In this document: piece by piece, positions 10,601 through 14,824 of the stretch | Layout of the letters: each line of letters opens with the position of its first letter | Position numbering within the stretch: position 1 is the first letter of the stretch | NCBI GenBank assembly: GCA_900313435.1 | Contig: OMRF01000098.1 | Coordinates: 1 to 14,824 of the forward strand | Source: an uncultured Lachnospiraceae bacterium | Lineage (GTDB): Bacteria; Bacillota; Clostridia; Lachnospirales; Lachnospiraceae | DNA: 14,824 bases | Direction: 5' to 3' | Made by a program: the position numbers and the translations under genes | Notes under the pieces: generated by a model | What the model was told of the DNA's origin: nothing | The model's input: only the letters and a program-made list of their open reading frames with translations | Databases searched by the model: none

Positions 10601-12066
10601 AACTGTTCCGTGCCGAAGGCGATACGGCAAGGTCAAAGGCGGAAAAGGATTTCTGCGAGATATTCTCAGAGCTTCTTGGAGTGGAGAATGTGCTTGCTAC
10701 CGAGGACTTCTTTGAACTTGGCGGGACAAGCCTTCTGGTCACGCAGGTCGTGATCGAGGCGGCAAAGAAGGGATACACAATCGTCTTTGGAGATGTATTT
10801 GCAAATTCCACCCCGAGGAAGCTGGCATTACTCTTTGAAGCGGAGGATAAAGATGCTGCAGCTGCTTCGGATGATGTGATCAGAGGTTATGACTACACAA
10901 AGATAAATGAACTCCTTAAGAAAAACAACTTAAGAAGCTTCCTTAACGGTAAGAGTCAGTCTCTTGGAAATGTTCTTCTGACGGGTGCCACGGGATTTCT
11001 GGGGACCCACGTTCTGCATGAGATCCTTGAAAATACTGACAGCCGTGTATACTGTCTTGTACGGTCATCGCGTGGCAGAGAGGCAACAAGCAGGCTCCTT
11101 TCCTATATGTTCTTCTATTTCAACAAAAGCTACCGTGATCTGATCGGTGACAGGCTCTTCGTATGCGAGGGAGATGTGACGAACAGGGAGTCCTTTGATC
11201 AGCTCGACGGTGCCGGTATCGATACGGTCATCAATTGCGCTGCTACAGTCAGGCATTTTGCCCATGACAATATCATAGAGGATATCAATCTGGGCGGAGC
11301 GAAAAATGTCATCGATTTCTGTTTGAAGAATAAAGCGAGGATGGTTCAGACCTCCACGATGAGTGTCATTGAGGTGGGCTACACGGACGATCAGACGAAG
11401 AATTTCTCGCCGGATGAACGGGTGCTCTATTTCGGACAGGACCTTTCCAATCAGTACGTACACGCCAAGTTCCTGGCGGAACGTGCCGTCCTTGAGGCTG
11501 TCGTCGATAAGGGGCTTAAGGCCAAGATCCTGCGTTATGGTAATCTTTCGGCAAGGCAGAGCGACGGGGAATTCCAGATGAATTTTGAATCCAATTCCGC
11601 GATGGGAAGGCTTCGTGCATTCGCGGCACTTGGCTGTGCTTCCTATGAGTCTATGAACAGACGCGTGGAATTTTCTCCCATAGACATGGTGGCAAAGGCA
11701 TCCGTAATGCTGTCCCAAACCTGCGATGACTGTATGCTCTTTCATGTTATTACCGATCAGTATATTTCCATGGCAAATGTCTTCCGTCAGATGAACAGGA
11801 AGGATCTTAATGTGAGATTTGTGGAGCAGGAGGAATTTGATAAAGCCTTTGAAGCGGCCAATAATAACCCTCACAAGGCATCGCTCATGACAAGTCTCAT
11901 AGCCTACAACAAAGGTGAAGGGGCGAGAGAGCGTGTCATGCTTTCAATGGACCGGACTTATACGCTTCAGGTGCTTTACCGCCTTGGATTTTTCTGGCCG
12001 ATGATCTCCGGCGACTATATTGAAAGCTTCTTAAGTGGGTTGAAGGGACTGGGGTATTTTGACTGA
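1..12066 (+). CDS. Giant multimodular NRPS with C-terminal thioester reductase (5'-partial)
   Basis: This is a cytoplasmic assembly-line enzyme that activates, tethers and condenses amino or related acids and releases the chain by reduction. The 4021 visible residues read A (1-450), T (462-535), C (555-985), A (1003-1488), T (1499-1570), C (1581-1995), A (2021-2506), T (2521-2595), C (2617-3022), A (3048-3533), T (3543-3617), R (3629-4021), counting from the codon at base 1. Four YTSGSTG ATP-binding motifs, three HHxxxDG condensation motifs, four carrier serines and one GxTGFLG reductase motif are visible. The ATG at 46 is not the start: codons 1-15 read as normal adenylation N-terminus (RLGEKTALV), the frame is open to base 1, and no Shine-Dalgarno precedes that ATG. 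No TE, E, MT or Cy domain is seen. Partner enzymes such as a phosphopantetheinyl transferase are not in the window. Family call is secure; product unknown. Confidence 0.97.
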   Translation, partial: KRLGEKTALVCNEKSMSYLELSELSDKIASRLIRSGAKKEKIYPIVLERGFSYIASMIGVLKAGAAYSPLSLEYPQDRVEYIMKDSGADFVIDEAFLEDIENEKVIEDFPSIDMGDAAIAIYTSGSTGNPKGILHDHLSFTSAIIRQLEVGATEDDIEMSVTPFNFAISTHDIHTPLWAGATIHILTQAQRGDVLFIDKYIDEHNITASVISPQLLKQLPVRESSLKLINSGGERISGIYSPYAKIKNAYGLSELLSIAMTFELDKAYDNTPIGRPLEGFKALLLDAEGRKVADGEEGELCIAGTMARGYINLPELTEKTFTENPYSEDENDKRLLHTNDICKRLPDGTIVYVNRKDWMVKVNGQRVEVGEVEVQISKIPGVKTAVVKAFTDDNSQTYLCGYYSADRVIEASGIRKELLKKFPPYMIPRFLVQIDSFPLTPNGKLDRKALKEPDVKSFRAEYAPPKSDIEKTLCEAFSRILGVEKVGIDDDFFALGGDSIKVAALQTQVKELSLSTADIYMGKTVRSIAGMAGAKEASSLRTKGSSLNAKSAGVTEYPLSDMERGMYLEQKLFPGSVSYNVNIGICISGAKKDPIKESVQEIFKSHEALHSRYGEKDGIPCRILLDEVPDISDGEELKRADFEKMIEDPGEPFDLTEGIPSRLALYPLSEGGLALHMQLHHIAFDGDSIDLFAKELVSRLRNEKLKEDEPDLYGVYVSKSESEKDSDGSSEPLGIQFYEKMFEGGVPVNEMPLKGVRPKIHPVSDTVLEKVFEDKEVAFLEKTSRRYGVTLYELLLSVSALTLSQYCGSEDVVVGVPVDTRDMQSSQMIGMFVNTIPVRIRPKRGMQLFDYLSSVSDLFRQVTRACNVPFETLVSRFRPTRDDSRNPLFDMSVNYLISPEAYHGKGDDGELSVEISSPLQRMSRDIGLVFWRKKDSIRLLMQYSSELFDKDVMNNFLEQITFALRLISSPDTQAVRDLTLLPPGQEDILKSFGRGAGFKIPEKLLHKVFENCVNEDPKKTALIASDRTMSFGELNSEANCVARFLMDMGVGRGDRIVLLLERKSFYFTAMFGTLKAGAAFIPCDPNYPKERIKSIIDDAGAFCILTTAEHILDYPSVKTVDILSIPTAPDAKNPDVQMSGDDLAYMIYTSGSTGKPKGVMLRHEGICNYLYPHPANLHMSIIKNEVNAVLSVTTVSFDMSFKETTAALCNGKTLVFANEDEVNDPRALTALFKKTGADCFNATPSRMLQLLLYPPFREAIASCKIVMSGGENYPMALLDRLRDITKARIVNTYGPTEITVSCNGADITDADRITVGRPLLNVKEFIVDSDGMLCPRGVRGELYIGGPGVAVGYCNLPDQTAESFVDYKGDRYYRSGDYAVWDKDGRVLILGRMDDQVKLRGLRIELGEIERLMEEYEGISQAVAAVRKVGGQEQLVAWYTSGADIDTASLKDSLKRKLTAYMIPAAFVRVEEIPVTSNGKTDVKALPDPKITGRSSASAKTDMQKKIFDIVARIIGNNDFGVDTELYAAGLTSLSSIALSLALSEEFSVTVQIRDFRDNDTVEKLEGFILGLNNEEEEFPILEEYPVTRIQQGIFFETQTHPGETIYNIPTLITLDKSVDTDKLKKAIVAAVDAHPYLLTRFFVNDDGEIRQKRSGHKPFTEADIKIIKCHVVDEVRGDLAKPYDLQKDVLFRFSLILSDEGNYLFLDAHHIIVDGTAKAVLLRDISRSYEGKTLTPEKYSGYEAALLEERVRNSSHYESSKKYYTDLFSGCETDCMPIPDIEIADESGSGTVISELDGDCFKAAEDFCKENGISTNAFYTAAFGYTLAKYCAREDAVYTTVNNGRNDPRFAESVSMFVRTYPVLCHIEEKSVRDLLDEVSGQLRDSLIYDAYSFEEISRELNIRAEVLFVYQGLLSESRSDFLGAPCEQEELELSEAKAGIEFYVYPVGDKLTCYCNYRKSLYTGDFISGFINVYQQVLKEFTVRENLDDVKLLNEKTAEILDGFNNTGCSHEITDIVTCFRRQVERTPDRIAVIFKDKNYTYRQADEISEKIAAFLKKAGVGNGDAVSVLIPRSEYMPIASLGVLKAGAAYQPLDPSYPAERLEFMIKDAKATCLIADRSLLDRVPGYSGKLLCLDEIEALPDVADAEKKELIESGPKPQNGFILLYTSGSTGVPKGVALLHSNLSNFCSWYIRTFELTEKSRSSAYASYGFDCCMMDMYPPLITGAAVAVVPEEIRLDLAKVQEYFDENGVTHCFMTTQVARQFAEFYSGNTLKVLIAAGEALAPLPPQDKSFTLYNCYGPSECTILVTHFAVNRLYQARVPIGGPLDNTRFYVVDRQGRLMPPDVPGELWVSGLQVGRGYINRPEKNAEVFINNPFCDEPDYSRVYRTGDVVRWMRNGSIDFIGRSDGQVKIRGFRIELKEVEAVIRDFSGVRDATVQAFDAPSGGKYLCAWFVGDGKIDIDAMRSFIAERKPAYMVPEAIMQIDSIPLNQNGKVNRKALPKIQSEHKEEAKTARSADNVLEAELRQELLKITGNDNIAFDEPLTYEGLSSIGFIRLSAFLFKRFNVNIPNEKFQTLSLLGLENEILLSLMNEGSGKKAVVSSEDKERTTESKYPISAAQLGIYVECAKNPESTVYNIPAWLKFEKGISVKALEDAIGRILKAHPSLNIHFETVDDQIMAVPNEEDDFCLMVSEMADEQFLELKKDYIFTFHLNRGPLYNFSLFQTETASWLYIDFHHLIFDGFSLNLFLEELRDVLSGGAPHGETAVYSEFVSEQNEILSTKEAEYDEYFAKLFEDLDAPTGIAPDLVKTDIQGQSAIIRTPLKQDIVDKVCHRTGASEAAVFLATLCYVTARLTSSDNVFISTISSGRGDVRYLETYGMFVNTLPIASSLIPGTVDEYIVKTGEGLKAAIAHENYPFAKVADRWDYGVELMYAYQRGLIGTPDIPGLSEMTAVSSDITKFPLFARIVDDMTGPVLEIVYDDALYSEDLVKNIGRYYDTVLMRFSQDGDAVLRKVSLLNEDERKLLKDFNTVREEKEVSEDTFFFSGMERNAALFPERTAVIATDGTYTYAEFDSITDRVANALIKRGASVGGRALVLMPRTAKALFAFFGASKAGLGYIPFDPAYPTERVNLVIEDSDAQFVITTADMLPRFEGKNAIDIEELLLETDDTKPHAALDKKNISYMIYTSGSTGRPKGVMLCHEGMAHYVADMPGKEMVNTLVNECSVYCSITTLSFDISVMEYSLALSNGITLYLANEAECNDASLLAQRMIETKTDCISGTPSRIYTLLNSQEFCDALKQYGKLVICGGEKYSEKLMVKLKELVPHPMNIYGPSEITISCNEHDLTGEDIITVGKPTPGVTEYVVDTDGNELPVGVVGEIYIGGWGVGLGYNNLDEQTNAKFISFNGERVYKSGDYGRWLRNGYLEIIGRKDNQIKLRGLRIELGEVETVLSSFPGMKDTAVKIEKINNIEHLCAWFTNENKVDIRELKEALSKTLTQYMVPTAYMQLDEMPYTPNGKLDLKNLPIPELFRAEGDTARSKAEKDFCEIFSELLGVENVLATEDFFELGGTSLLVTQVVIEAAKKGYTIVFGDVFANSTPRKLALLFEAEDKDAAAASDDVIRGYDYTKINELLKKNNLRSFLNGKSQSLGNVLLTGATGFLGTHVLHEILENTDSRVYCLVRSSRGREATSRLLSYMFFYFNKSYRDLIGDRLFVCEGDVTNRESFDQLDGAGIDTVINCAATVRHFAHDNIIEDINLGGAKNVIDFCLKNKARMVQTSTMSVIEVGYTDDQTKNFSPDERVLYFGQDLSNQYVHAKFLAERAVLEAVVDKGLKAKILRYGNLSARQSDGEFQMNFESNSAMGRLRAFAALGCASYESMNRRVEFSPIDMVAKASVMLSQTCDDCMLFHVITDQYISMANVFRQMNRKDLNVRFVEQEEFDKAFEAANNNPHKASLMTSLIAYNKGEGARERVMLSMDRTYTLQVLYRLGFFWPMISGDYIESFLSGLKGLGYFD
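1663..4710 (+). other. NRPS module 2: C1-A2-T2
   Basis: C1 begins at YPLSDMERGMYLE, has the catalytic HHIAFDG motif (2038-2058), IGMFVNTIPV and a late NPLFDMSVNY motif, as in ordinary amide-forming condensation domains. A2 (about 3007-4464) has LKAGAAFIPCDPNYP, YTSGSTGKPKG, NTYGPTE, YRSGDY, VKLRGLRIELGEIE, YMIP and NGKTD, all near canonical. The alpha-amino-binding Asp is present (3592-3594 in SFDMS), so an alpha-amino acid is expected. A hand-aligned pocket is D-M-K-N-V-S-T-V-S-K, which I cannot assign to a substrate. T2 uses the less common AGLTSL form of the carrier motif, with the probable phosphopantetheine serine at 4597-4599. A2 resembles A4 much more than A1 or A3. Confidence 0.9.
4741..7785 (+). 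other. NRPS module 3: C2-A3-T3
   Basis: C2 starts at EEYPVTRIQQGIFFE and has the catalytic HHIIVDG motif (5128-5148) and SMFVRTYPV. It lacks the NPLF motif of C1 and instead has LFVYQG near its end. A3 (about 6061-7518) has LKAGAAYQPLDPSYP, YTSGSTGVPKG, NCYGPSE, YRTGD, VKIRGFRIELKEVE, YMVP and NGKVNRK. Asp235 is conserved (6643-6645 in GFDCC). The hand-aligned pocket, D-C-M-M-I-A-C-I-L-K, is strongly hydrophobic, suggesting a non-polar amino acid, although this is only inference. T3 has an atypical carrier motif, EGLSSIGF, with the probable phosphopantetheine serine at 7663-7665 (an adjacent serine at 7660-7662 makes this slightly uncertain). Confidence 0.9.
7849..10851 (+). other. NRPS module 4: C3-A4-T4
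   Basis: C3 starts at SKYPISAAQLGIYVE and has HHLIFDG (8221-8241) and GMFVNTLPI. Like C2 it lacks NPLF and has a related YAYQRG ending. A4 (about 9142-10599) has YTSGSTGRPKG, NIYGPSE, YKSGDY, IKLRGLRIELGEVE, YMVP and NGKLD. Asp235 is present (9724-9726 in SFDIS). The hand-aligned pocket D-I-M-S-V-C-I-I-S-K is mostly hydrophobic, so a non-polar residue is the likely last unit. T4 has the canonical ELGGTSL motif with the phosphopantetheine serine at 10729-10731 and delivers the finished thioester to the reductase. The residue loaded here would carry the terminal aldehyde in the product. Confidence 0.9.
10885..12063 (+). other. C-terminal thioester reductase (R) domain
   Basis: An extended short-chain dehydrogenase-like domain of the NRPS-R/carboxylic acid reductase family, about 390 residues and apparently complete. 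It opens with the nucleotide-binding glycine motif VLLTGATGFLGTH (GATGFLG around 10984-11004). The catalytic residues are visible as TSTMSV (Thr at 11356-11358) and YVHAK (Tyr 11455-11457, Lys 11467-11469). RYGNLS and the late VEFSPIDMVA segment also fit the family. It is expected to reduce the chain on T4 with NAD(P)H, releasing an aldehyde; a second reduction to the alcohol cannot be excluded from sequence. The domain ends at the stop codon with no added thioesterase. Confidence 0.93.
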
Positions 12067-12192
12067 GCCGTGAGGTATTATTCTTGCCTTCGAAGACTGG
12101 GGGTACTCAGAGCCTACTCCCGCAGACAAATGGATAAGATAGTTAGACGGAGCCAGAGGATATCCCCTGGCTCCGTTCTTATTTGAAAAACT
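12067..12192. other. Convergent intergenic spacer
   Basis: This 126-base spacer lies between two genes that converge. It holds the probable terminator at its right end and, upstream of that, a weaker 7-bp stem (12099-12105 with 12115-12121, including one G-U pair) that is not followed by a T run. I see no reading frame with a ribosome binding site and no promoter; none is needed between converging genes. Confidence 0.7.
12145..12185 (+). terminator. Probable rho-independent terminator of the NRPS gene
   Basis: ACGGAGCCAG (12147-12156) and CTGGCTCCGT (12167-12176) are perfect 10-base inverted repeats around a 10-base loop, extendable by one G-U and one A-T pair. A T-rich stretch, TTCTTATTT, follows at 12177-12185 on the plus strand, so it best serves the NRPS transcript. 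Read on the minus strand, the bases after the stem (CTAACTATC) are not T-rich, so it would be a weak stop for the opposing operon. Confidence 0.8.
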
Positions 12193-12627
12193 TTACATAT
12201 CGGAGAGCTCGTCCTGGTTCAGAAGCCTTACCCCGTGCGATCCGAGAAAGGCTTCTGCCTTTTCGGTGTCCGAGACTCTGAATATCATGCAGGCGTGCTC
12301 GGGGCGCTTCACGGAGAGGAAGGAATACATGTATTCGATATTGATCGCACCTTCGGAAAAGACCTGAAGAGTCTTTGAAAGGGCGCCCACCTCATTTTTG
12401 ATCTCCACCGCGAGAACAGGTGTGAGGGAATTGATGAAGCCTGCCTCCTTCAATACGTTTGATGCTTCGTAATCATCATCCACTATGATCCGGGCGATGC
12501 CGAAATCCTTTGTTTCGGCGAGGGAAGTGGCACGCATATTCACTTTATTCTCCGCCAGAACCGCTGTCATCTTTTGAAGCGTACCCGGACGGTTTTCGAG
12601 AAATACGGATATCTGTTTAACACTCAT
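12193..12627 (-). CDS. Small double-ACT-domain protein, last gene of the iorA-paaK operon
   Basis: A 144-residue protein that is essentially two tandem ACT folds. The first (about 1-68) has the ligand-loop pattern ENRPGTL after a beta strand (QISVFL). The second (about 70-140) has a matching NEVGALS loop after VLAVEIK. ACT domains bind amino acids or related small molecules and usually control enzymes allosterically; no catalytic domain is present. Stand-alone double-ACT proteins of this size are commonly encoded beside phenylacetate-CoA ligase genes in anaerobes. It starts 16 bases after the paaK stop with a strong Shine-Dalgarno sequence, so the two are almost certainly co-expressed. A sensor or regulator of aromatic amino acid or arylacetate metabolism is likely, but the ligand and partner are unknown. 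Confidence 0.9.
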   Translation of the reverse strand: MSVKQISVFLENRPGTLQKMTAVLAENKVNMRATSLAETKDFGIARIIVDDDYEASNVLKEAGFINSLTPVLAVEIKNEVGALSKTLQVFSEGAINIEYMYSFLSVKRPEHACMIFRVSDTEKAEAFLGSHGVRLLNQDELSDM

Positions 12628-12634
12628 TTGCGCT

Positions 12635-12645
12635 TACCTCCTTTC
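12635..12645 (-). promoter_or_regulatory. Strong ribosome binding site of the ACT gene, overlapping the paaK stop
   Basis: The minus strand reads GAAAGGAGGTA just before the ATG at 12627, a near-perfect Shine-Dalgarno sequence at good spacing. It overlaps the paaK TGA stop codon (12644-12646), suggesting translational coupling of the two genes. Confidence 0.85.
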
Positions 12646-13948
12646 AGATCTTTCTATTGTCAATGACTCTCTTCGCCTTGCCCTCGGATCTTTCGATGGT
12701 CTTGGGAGCGACGAGGGAAACATGGGCCTTGATACCGAGCATGTTCTTAAGGCCGTTCTCCAGCTTCTTCTGGCGGGTTTCGATCTCGCCGATATTGTCA
12801 GTGAACATCTCGGGAGTCATTTCAACCTGAACGTCCAGGGTGTCGGTATTATTAACCCTGTCCACAACCAAAAGATAATTTGCGGCGTAGCCCTCGTTGA
12901 TGAGTACGGTCTCTATCTGTGAAGGGAATACGTTTACACCCCTGATGATGAGCATGTCGTCCGTTCTTCCCTTAGGCTTTGCCATCTTCACAAAGGTCCT
13001 GCCGCAGGAGCATTTCTCTCTTGAGAGCATGCACACATCCCTGGTCCTGTAGCGGATCATGGGGAAGGCTTCCTTGTCAACTGCAGTGAATACAAGTTCT
13101 CCCCAGGTTCCATCGGGAAGGACCTCTTCGGTTTCCGGATCGATGATCTCGGCGATGAAGTGGTCTTCGTTCACATGCATGCCTGTCTGCTCGCAGCACT
13201 CAAAGGACACACCGGGACCGGAGAGCTCCGTGAGTCCGTATATATCATAGGCTTTGATCCCAAGGGTCTTTTCTATGTCAGAGCGCATCTCCTCGCTCCA
13301 CGCCTCCGCTCCGAAGATGCCGGCCTTCAGCGGGATATCCTCCGGAGAGAGTCCCATTTCCTTCATGGATTCCGCGAGATATTCGGCGTAGCTGGGAGTG
13401 CAGCAGAGTATTGTAGCGTTCAGGTCACGGATGAACATGATCTGCCGCTCGGTATTGCCTGAGCTGATGGGGACTGTCAGGCAGCCCACCTTGTGGGAAC
13501 CGCCGTTTAAGCCTGCACCGCCTGTGAAGAGGCCGAAGCCGTAAGCGATCTGGCATACATCATCCTCTGTCCCGCCTGCCGCGCATATTGCCCTTGCGGC
13601 GCAGTCATCCCAGAGGTCGATATCATGCTGGGTATAAAAGGCTACAACTCTTTTTCCCGTAGTTCCGGAGGTGGAGTGGATCCTGACGCAGTCCTTTAAG
13701 GGAGCGCCTAAAAGTCCGTAAGGGTAGGCATCACGAAGGTCTGCCTTTGAGAGGAAGGGGAGCTTTGGAAGATCATCCACCGACTTGATGTCATCGGGGG
13801 TCACTCCTTTTTCCTCCATCTTTTTCCTGTAGTATGGCACGTTGTCATATACGCGCCTGATCTGTTTTACGAGTTTTTCACTTTGGATCTCGCGGATCTT
13901 CTCGTAGGGTGCTGTTTCGATCTCCTTTTGAAAATAATGTTCTGCCAA
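12644..13948 (-). CDS. paaK: Phenylacetate-CoA ligase (PaaK family)
   Basis: A 434-residue, full-length AMP-forming ligase that converts an aryl acetate (phenylacetate, possibly indoleacetate or hydroxyphenylacetate) plus CoA and ATP to the aryl-CoA, or in anaerobes may run in reverse to conserve ATP. Visible motifs are the P-loop STSGTTGKRV (around 13650-13680), YGLTELSGPG (YGLTE at 13226-13240), YRTRD, an IIRGVNVFPSQIE hinge, and a C-terminal GKAKRV segment with the likely catalytic lysine. A CSCG motif (12992-13012) is the cysteine pair often seen in this family. The start is TTG at 13946-13948: the product begins like family members (YFQKEIETAPYEKI), and no ATG or GTG lies between this codon and the in-frame TAA upstream. 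It lies 57 bases after iorA in the same direction. The exact aryl substrate is not resolvable. Confidence 0.94.
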   Translation of the reverse strand: MAEHYFQKEIETAPYEKIREIQSEKLVKQIRRVYDNVPYYRKKMEEKGVTPDDIKSVDDLPKLPFLSKADLRDAYPYGLLGAPLKDCVRIHSTSGTTGKRVVAFYTQHDIDLWDDCAARAICAAGGTEDDVCQIAYGFGLFTGGAGLNGGSHKVGCLTVPISSGNTERQIMFIRDLNATILCCTPSYAEYLAESMKEMGLSPEDIPLKAGIFGAEAWSEEMRSDIEKTLGIKAYDIYGLTELSGPGVSFECCEQTGMHVNEDHFIAEIIDPETEEVLPDGTWGELVFTAVDKEAFPMIRYRTRDVCMLSREKCSCGRTFVKMAKPKGRTDDMLIIRGVNVFPSQIETVLINEGYAANYLLVVDRVNNTDTLDVQVEMTPEMFTDNIGEIETRQKKLENGLKNMLGIKAHVSLVAPKTIERSEGKAKRVIDNRKI

Positions 13949-13957
13949 ACTAAAATA

Positions 13958-13968
13958 CCTGCCTTTCG
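13958..13968 (-). promoter_or_regulatory. Ribosome binding site supporting the TTG start of paaK
   Basis: On the minus strand the sequence AAAGGCAGG ends about 9 bases before the TTG codon, a moderate Shine-Dalgarno match. With the in-frame TAA a few codons further upstream and no other start codon between, it settles the TTG start. Confidence 0.65.
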
Positions 13969-14005
13969 AAAAATCTATTTATGAAACCGGAGAAGATATT
14001 GTCTG

Positions 14006-14824
14006 TTATGAGATTGCCGAGAAGCTGCACAGCTGACTGCAGACACCGCAGCCCACGCAGAGAGTCTCATCCACCACCGCGACCTTTTTCATCGAGAGGG
14101 CGGGACAGCCTATCTGCATGCAGGCTTTGCAGGAACGACACTTTTCAGGGTCTACGGAAAGAGGCGCAGAGTGCTTTACATATTTCAAGAGGACGCAGGG
14201 GCGTCTTGAAATGATGACGGAGGGACCGTCGAAATTAAGCTCTTCCTTTACCGCGTCTTCGCATTCCTTCAAATTGTAGGGATCGACGACTCTTACGCGC
14301 TCTATTCCCATCGAACGGACCAGAGCTTCAAGATTGATATGACCGGCGGGGTCGCCCTTGATATTTTTGCCCGTCAGGGGGTTCTGCTGATGACCGGTCA
14401 TACCGGTGATGGAATTGTCAAGGATCACAACGGTCGAATTTGACTGGTTGTAAGCTATGTTGGCAAGCCCCGTCATACCGGAATGCATGAAGGTGGAGTC
14501 GCCTATGACTGCAACGGTCTTTTTTTCATTATCTTTTCCGCCGGCCTTGTTGAAGCCGTGGATCCCGGAAAGGGAAGCTCCCATGCAAAGAGTCATCTCC
14601 ATTGTCCCGAGAGGAGGAGCTGCGGCGAGAGTGTAGCAGCCTATGTCGCCTAAGACCGTGCATTTATTTTTCTTTAACGCAAAGAACAGTCCTCTGTGAG
14701 GGCAGCCCGCACACATTGCGGGAGGTCTTATCGGGATATCAAAGCCTTCGCCCGCAGGTGAGGGGACAGGGTACCCAAGAGCTTTTCTTACCATATTCTG
14801 GGAAAATTCCATTGTGACAGGGAG
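14006..14824 (-). CDS. iorA: Indolepyruvate:ferredoxin oxidoreductase alpha subunit, C-terminal part (5'-partial)
   Basis: The last 272 residues of IorA, cut by the window's right edge. With IorB and ferredoxin it oxidatively decarboxylates aryl pyruvates (from Trp, Phe, Tyr) to arylacetyl-CoA, or works in reverse, in the cytoplasm. The visible part holds the thiamine diphosphate-binding half: RPPAMCAGCPHRG, GDIGCYTLAAAPPLG, GDSTFMHSG (about 14480-14506) and LDNSITGMTGHQQNP. It ends with two ferredoxin-like 4Fe-4S motifs, CRSCKACMQIGCP and CVGCGVCSQLC. The Met at 14810-14812 is internal: the frame continues without a stop to base 14824, and the family is roughly 600 residues long. IorB does not follow; paaK comes next after 57 bases with no visible terminator, so iorB must lie upstream, elsewhere, or be absent. 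Confidence 0.95.
   Translation of the reverse strand, partial: LPVTMEFSQNMVRKALGYPVPSPAGEGFDIPIRPPAMCAGCPHRGLFFALKKNKCTVLGDIGCYTLAAAPPLGTMEMTLCMGASLSGIHGFNKAGGKDNEKKTVAVIGDSTFMHSGMTGLANIAYNQSNSTVVILDNSITGMTGHQQNPLTGKNIKGDPAGHINLEALVRSMGIERVRVVDPYNLKECEDAVKEELNFDGPSVIISRRPCVLLKYVKHSAPLSVDPEKCRSCKACMQIGCPALSMKKVAVVDETLCVGCGVCSQLCSFSAIS

Noticed and set aside
11065..11874. 269-residue open frame on the minus strand inside the reductase domain
   Set aside because: It lies wholly antisense to a well-conserved R domain, has no recognisable motifs, and is the by-product of codon bias on the plus strand.
46..12066. Treating the ATG at 46 as the true start of the NRPS
   Set aside because: The frame is open to base 1, the preceding codons read as normal adenylation-domain N-terminus, and no ribosome binding site precedes the ATG.
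12099..12121. Second hairpin (7 bp with one G-U pair) just after the NRPS stop
   Set aside because: It is weak and lacks a following T tract; the perfect 10-bp stem about 40 bases later is the better terminator.
14602..14817. Plus-strand open frames overlapping iorA and paaK
   Set aside because: These are antisense to the thiamine-binding and ligase motifs of clear genes and have no protein-like features of their own.
1..14824. tRNA, rRNA, CRISPR arrays, insertion sequences, riboswitches or attachment sites
   Set aside because: Nearly the whole window is protein-coding; I saw no clustered repeats, transposase motifs, terminal inverted repeats or structured leader, and both operon promoters lie outside the window.

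Overview
The window looks like part of a chromosome from an anaerobic, low-to-moderate GC Firmicute, most likely a gut or rumen clostridium of Lachnospiraceae type. This is inferred from AGGAGG-type ribosome binding sites, a ferredoxin-dependent indolepyruvate oxidoreductase, a PaaK/ACT pair of the kind common in Clostridia, and a reductase-terminated nonribosomal peptide synthetase (NRPS). The genus cannot be fixed from this sequence.

Bases 1-12066 (+) are one uninterrupted reading frame, open at the left edge. It encodes the last 4021 residues of a giant NRPS with visible order A-T / C-A-T / C-A-T / C-A-T / R: four adenylation, four carrier and three condensation domains, then a C-terminal NAD(P)H-dependent thioester reductase. 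There is no thioesterase, epimerase, methyltransferase or heterocyclase domain. The assembly line should therefore join at least four building blocks and release the chain reductively as an aldehyde (or alcohol). The first adenylation domain is divergent: Asn replaces the Asp that normally holds the alpha-amino group, so its substrate may not be an ordinary alpha-amino acid. Modules 2 and 4 carry closely similar adenylation domains.

Bases 12067-12192 are a short convergent intergenic spacer with a perfect 10-bp stem followed by a T-rich stretch, the probable NRPS terminator.

Bases 12193-14824 (-) form a compact operon read toward the NRPS: the 3' part of iorA (indolepyruvate:ferredoxin oxidoreductase alpha subunit, cut by the right edge), a phenylacetate-CoA ligase (paaK, TTG start) and a small double-ACT protein. 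These genes fit interconversion of aromatic amino acids, aryl pyruvates, arylacetyl-CoAs and arylacetates. They are probably primary metabolism and only a convergent neighbour of the NRPS, though a supply of aryl acids to the unusual first adenylation domain is a testable speculation.

The most notable system here is the reductase-terminated NRPS, which could make an uncharacterised peptide aldehyde with an unusual first visible unit.
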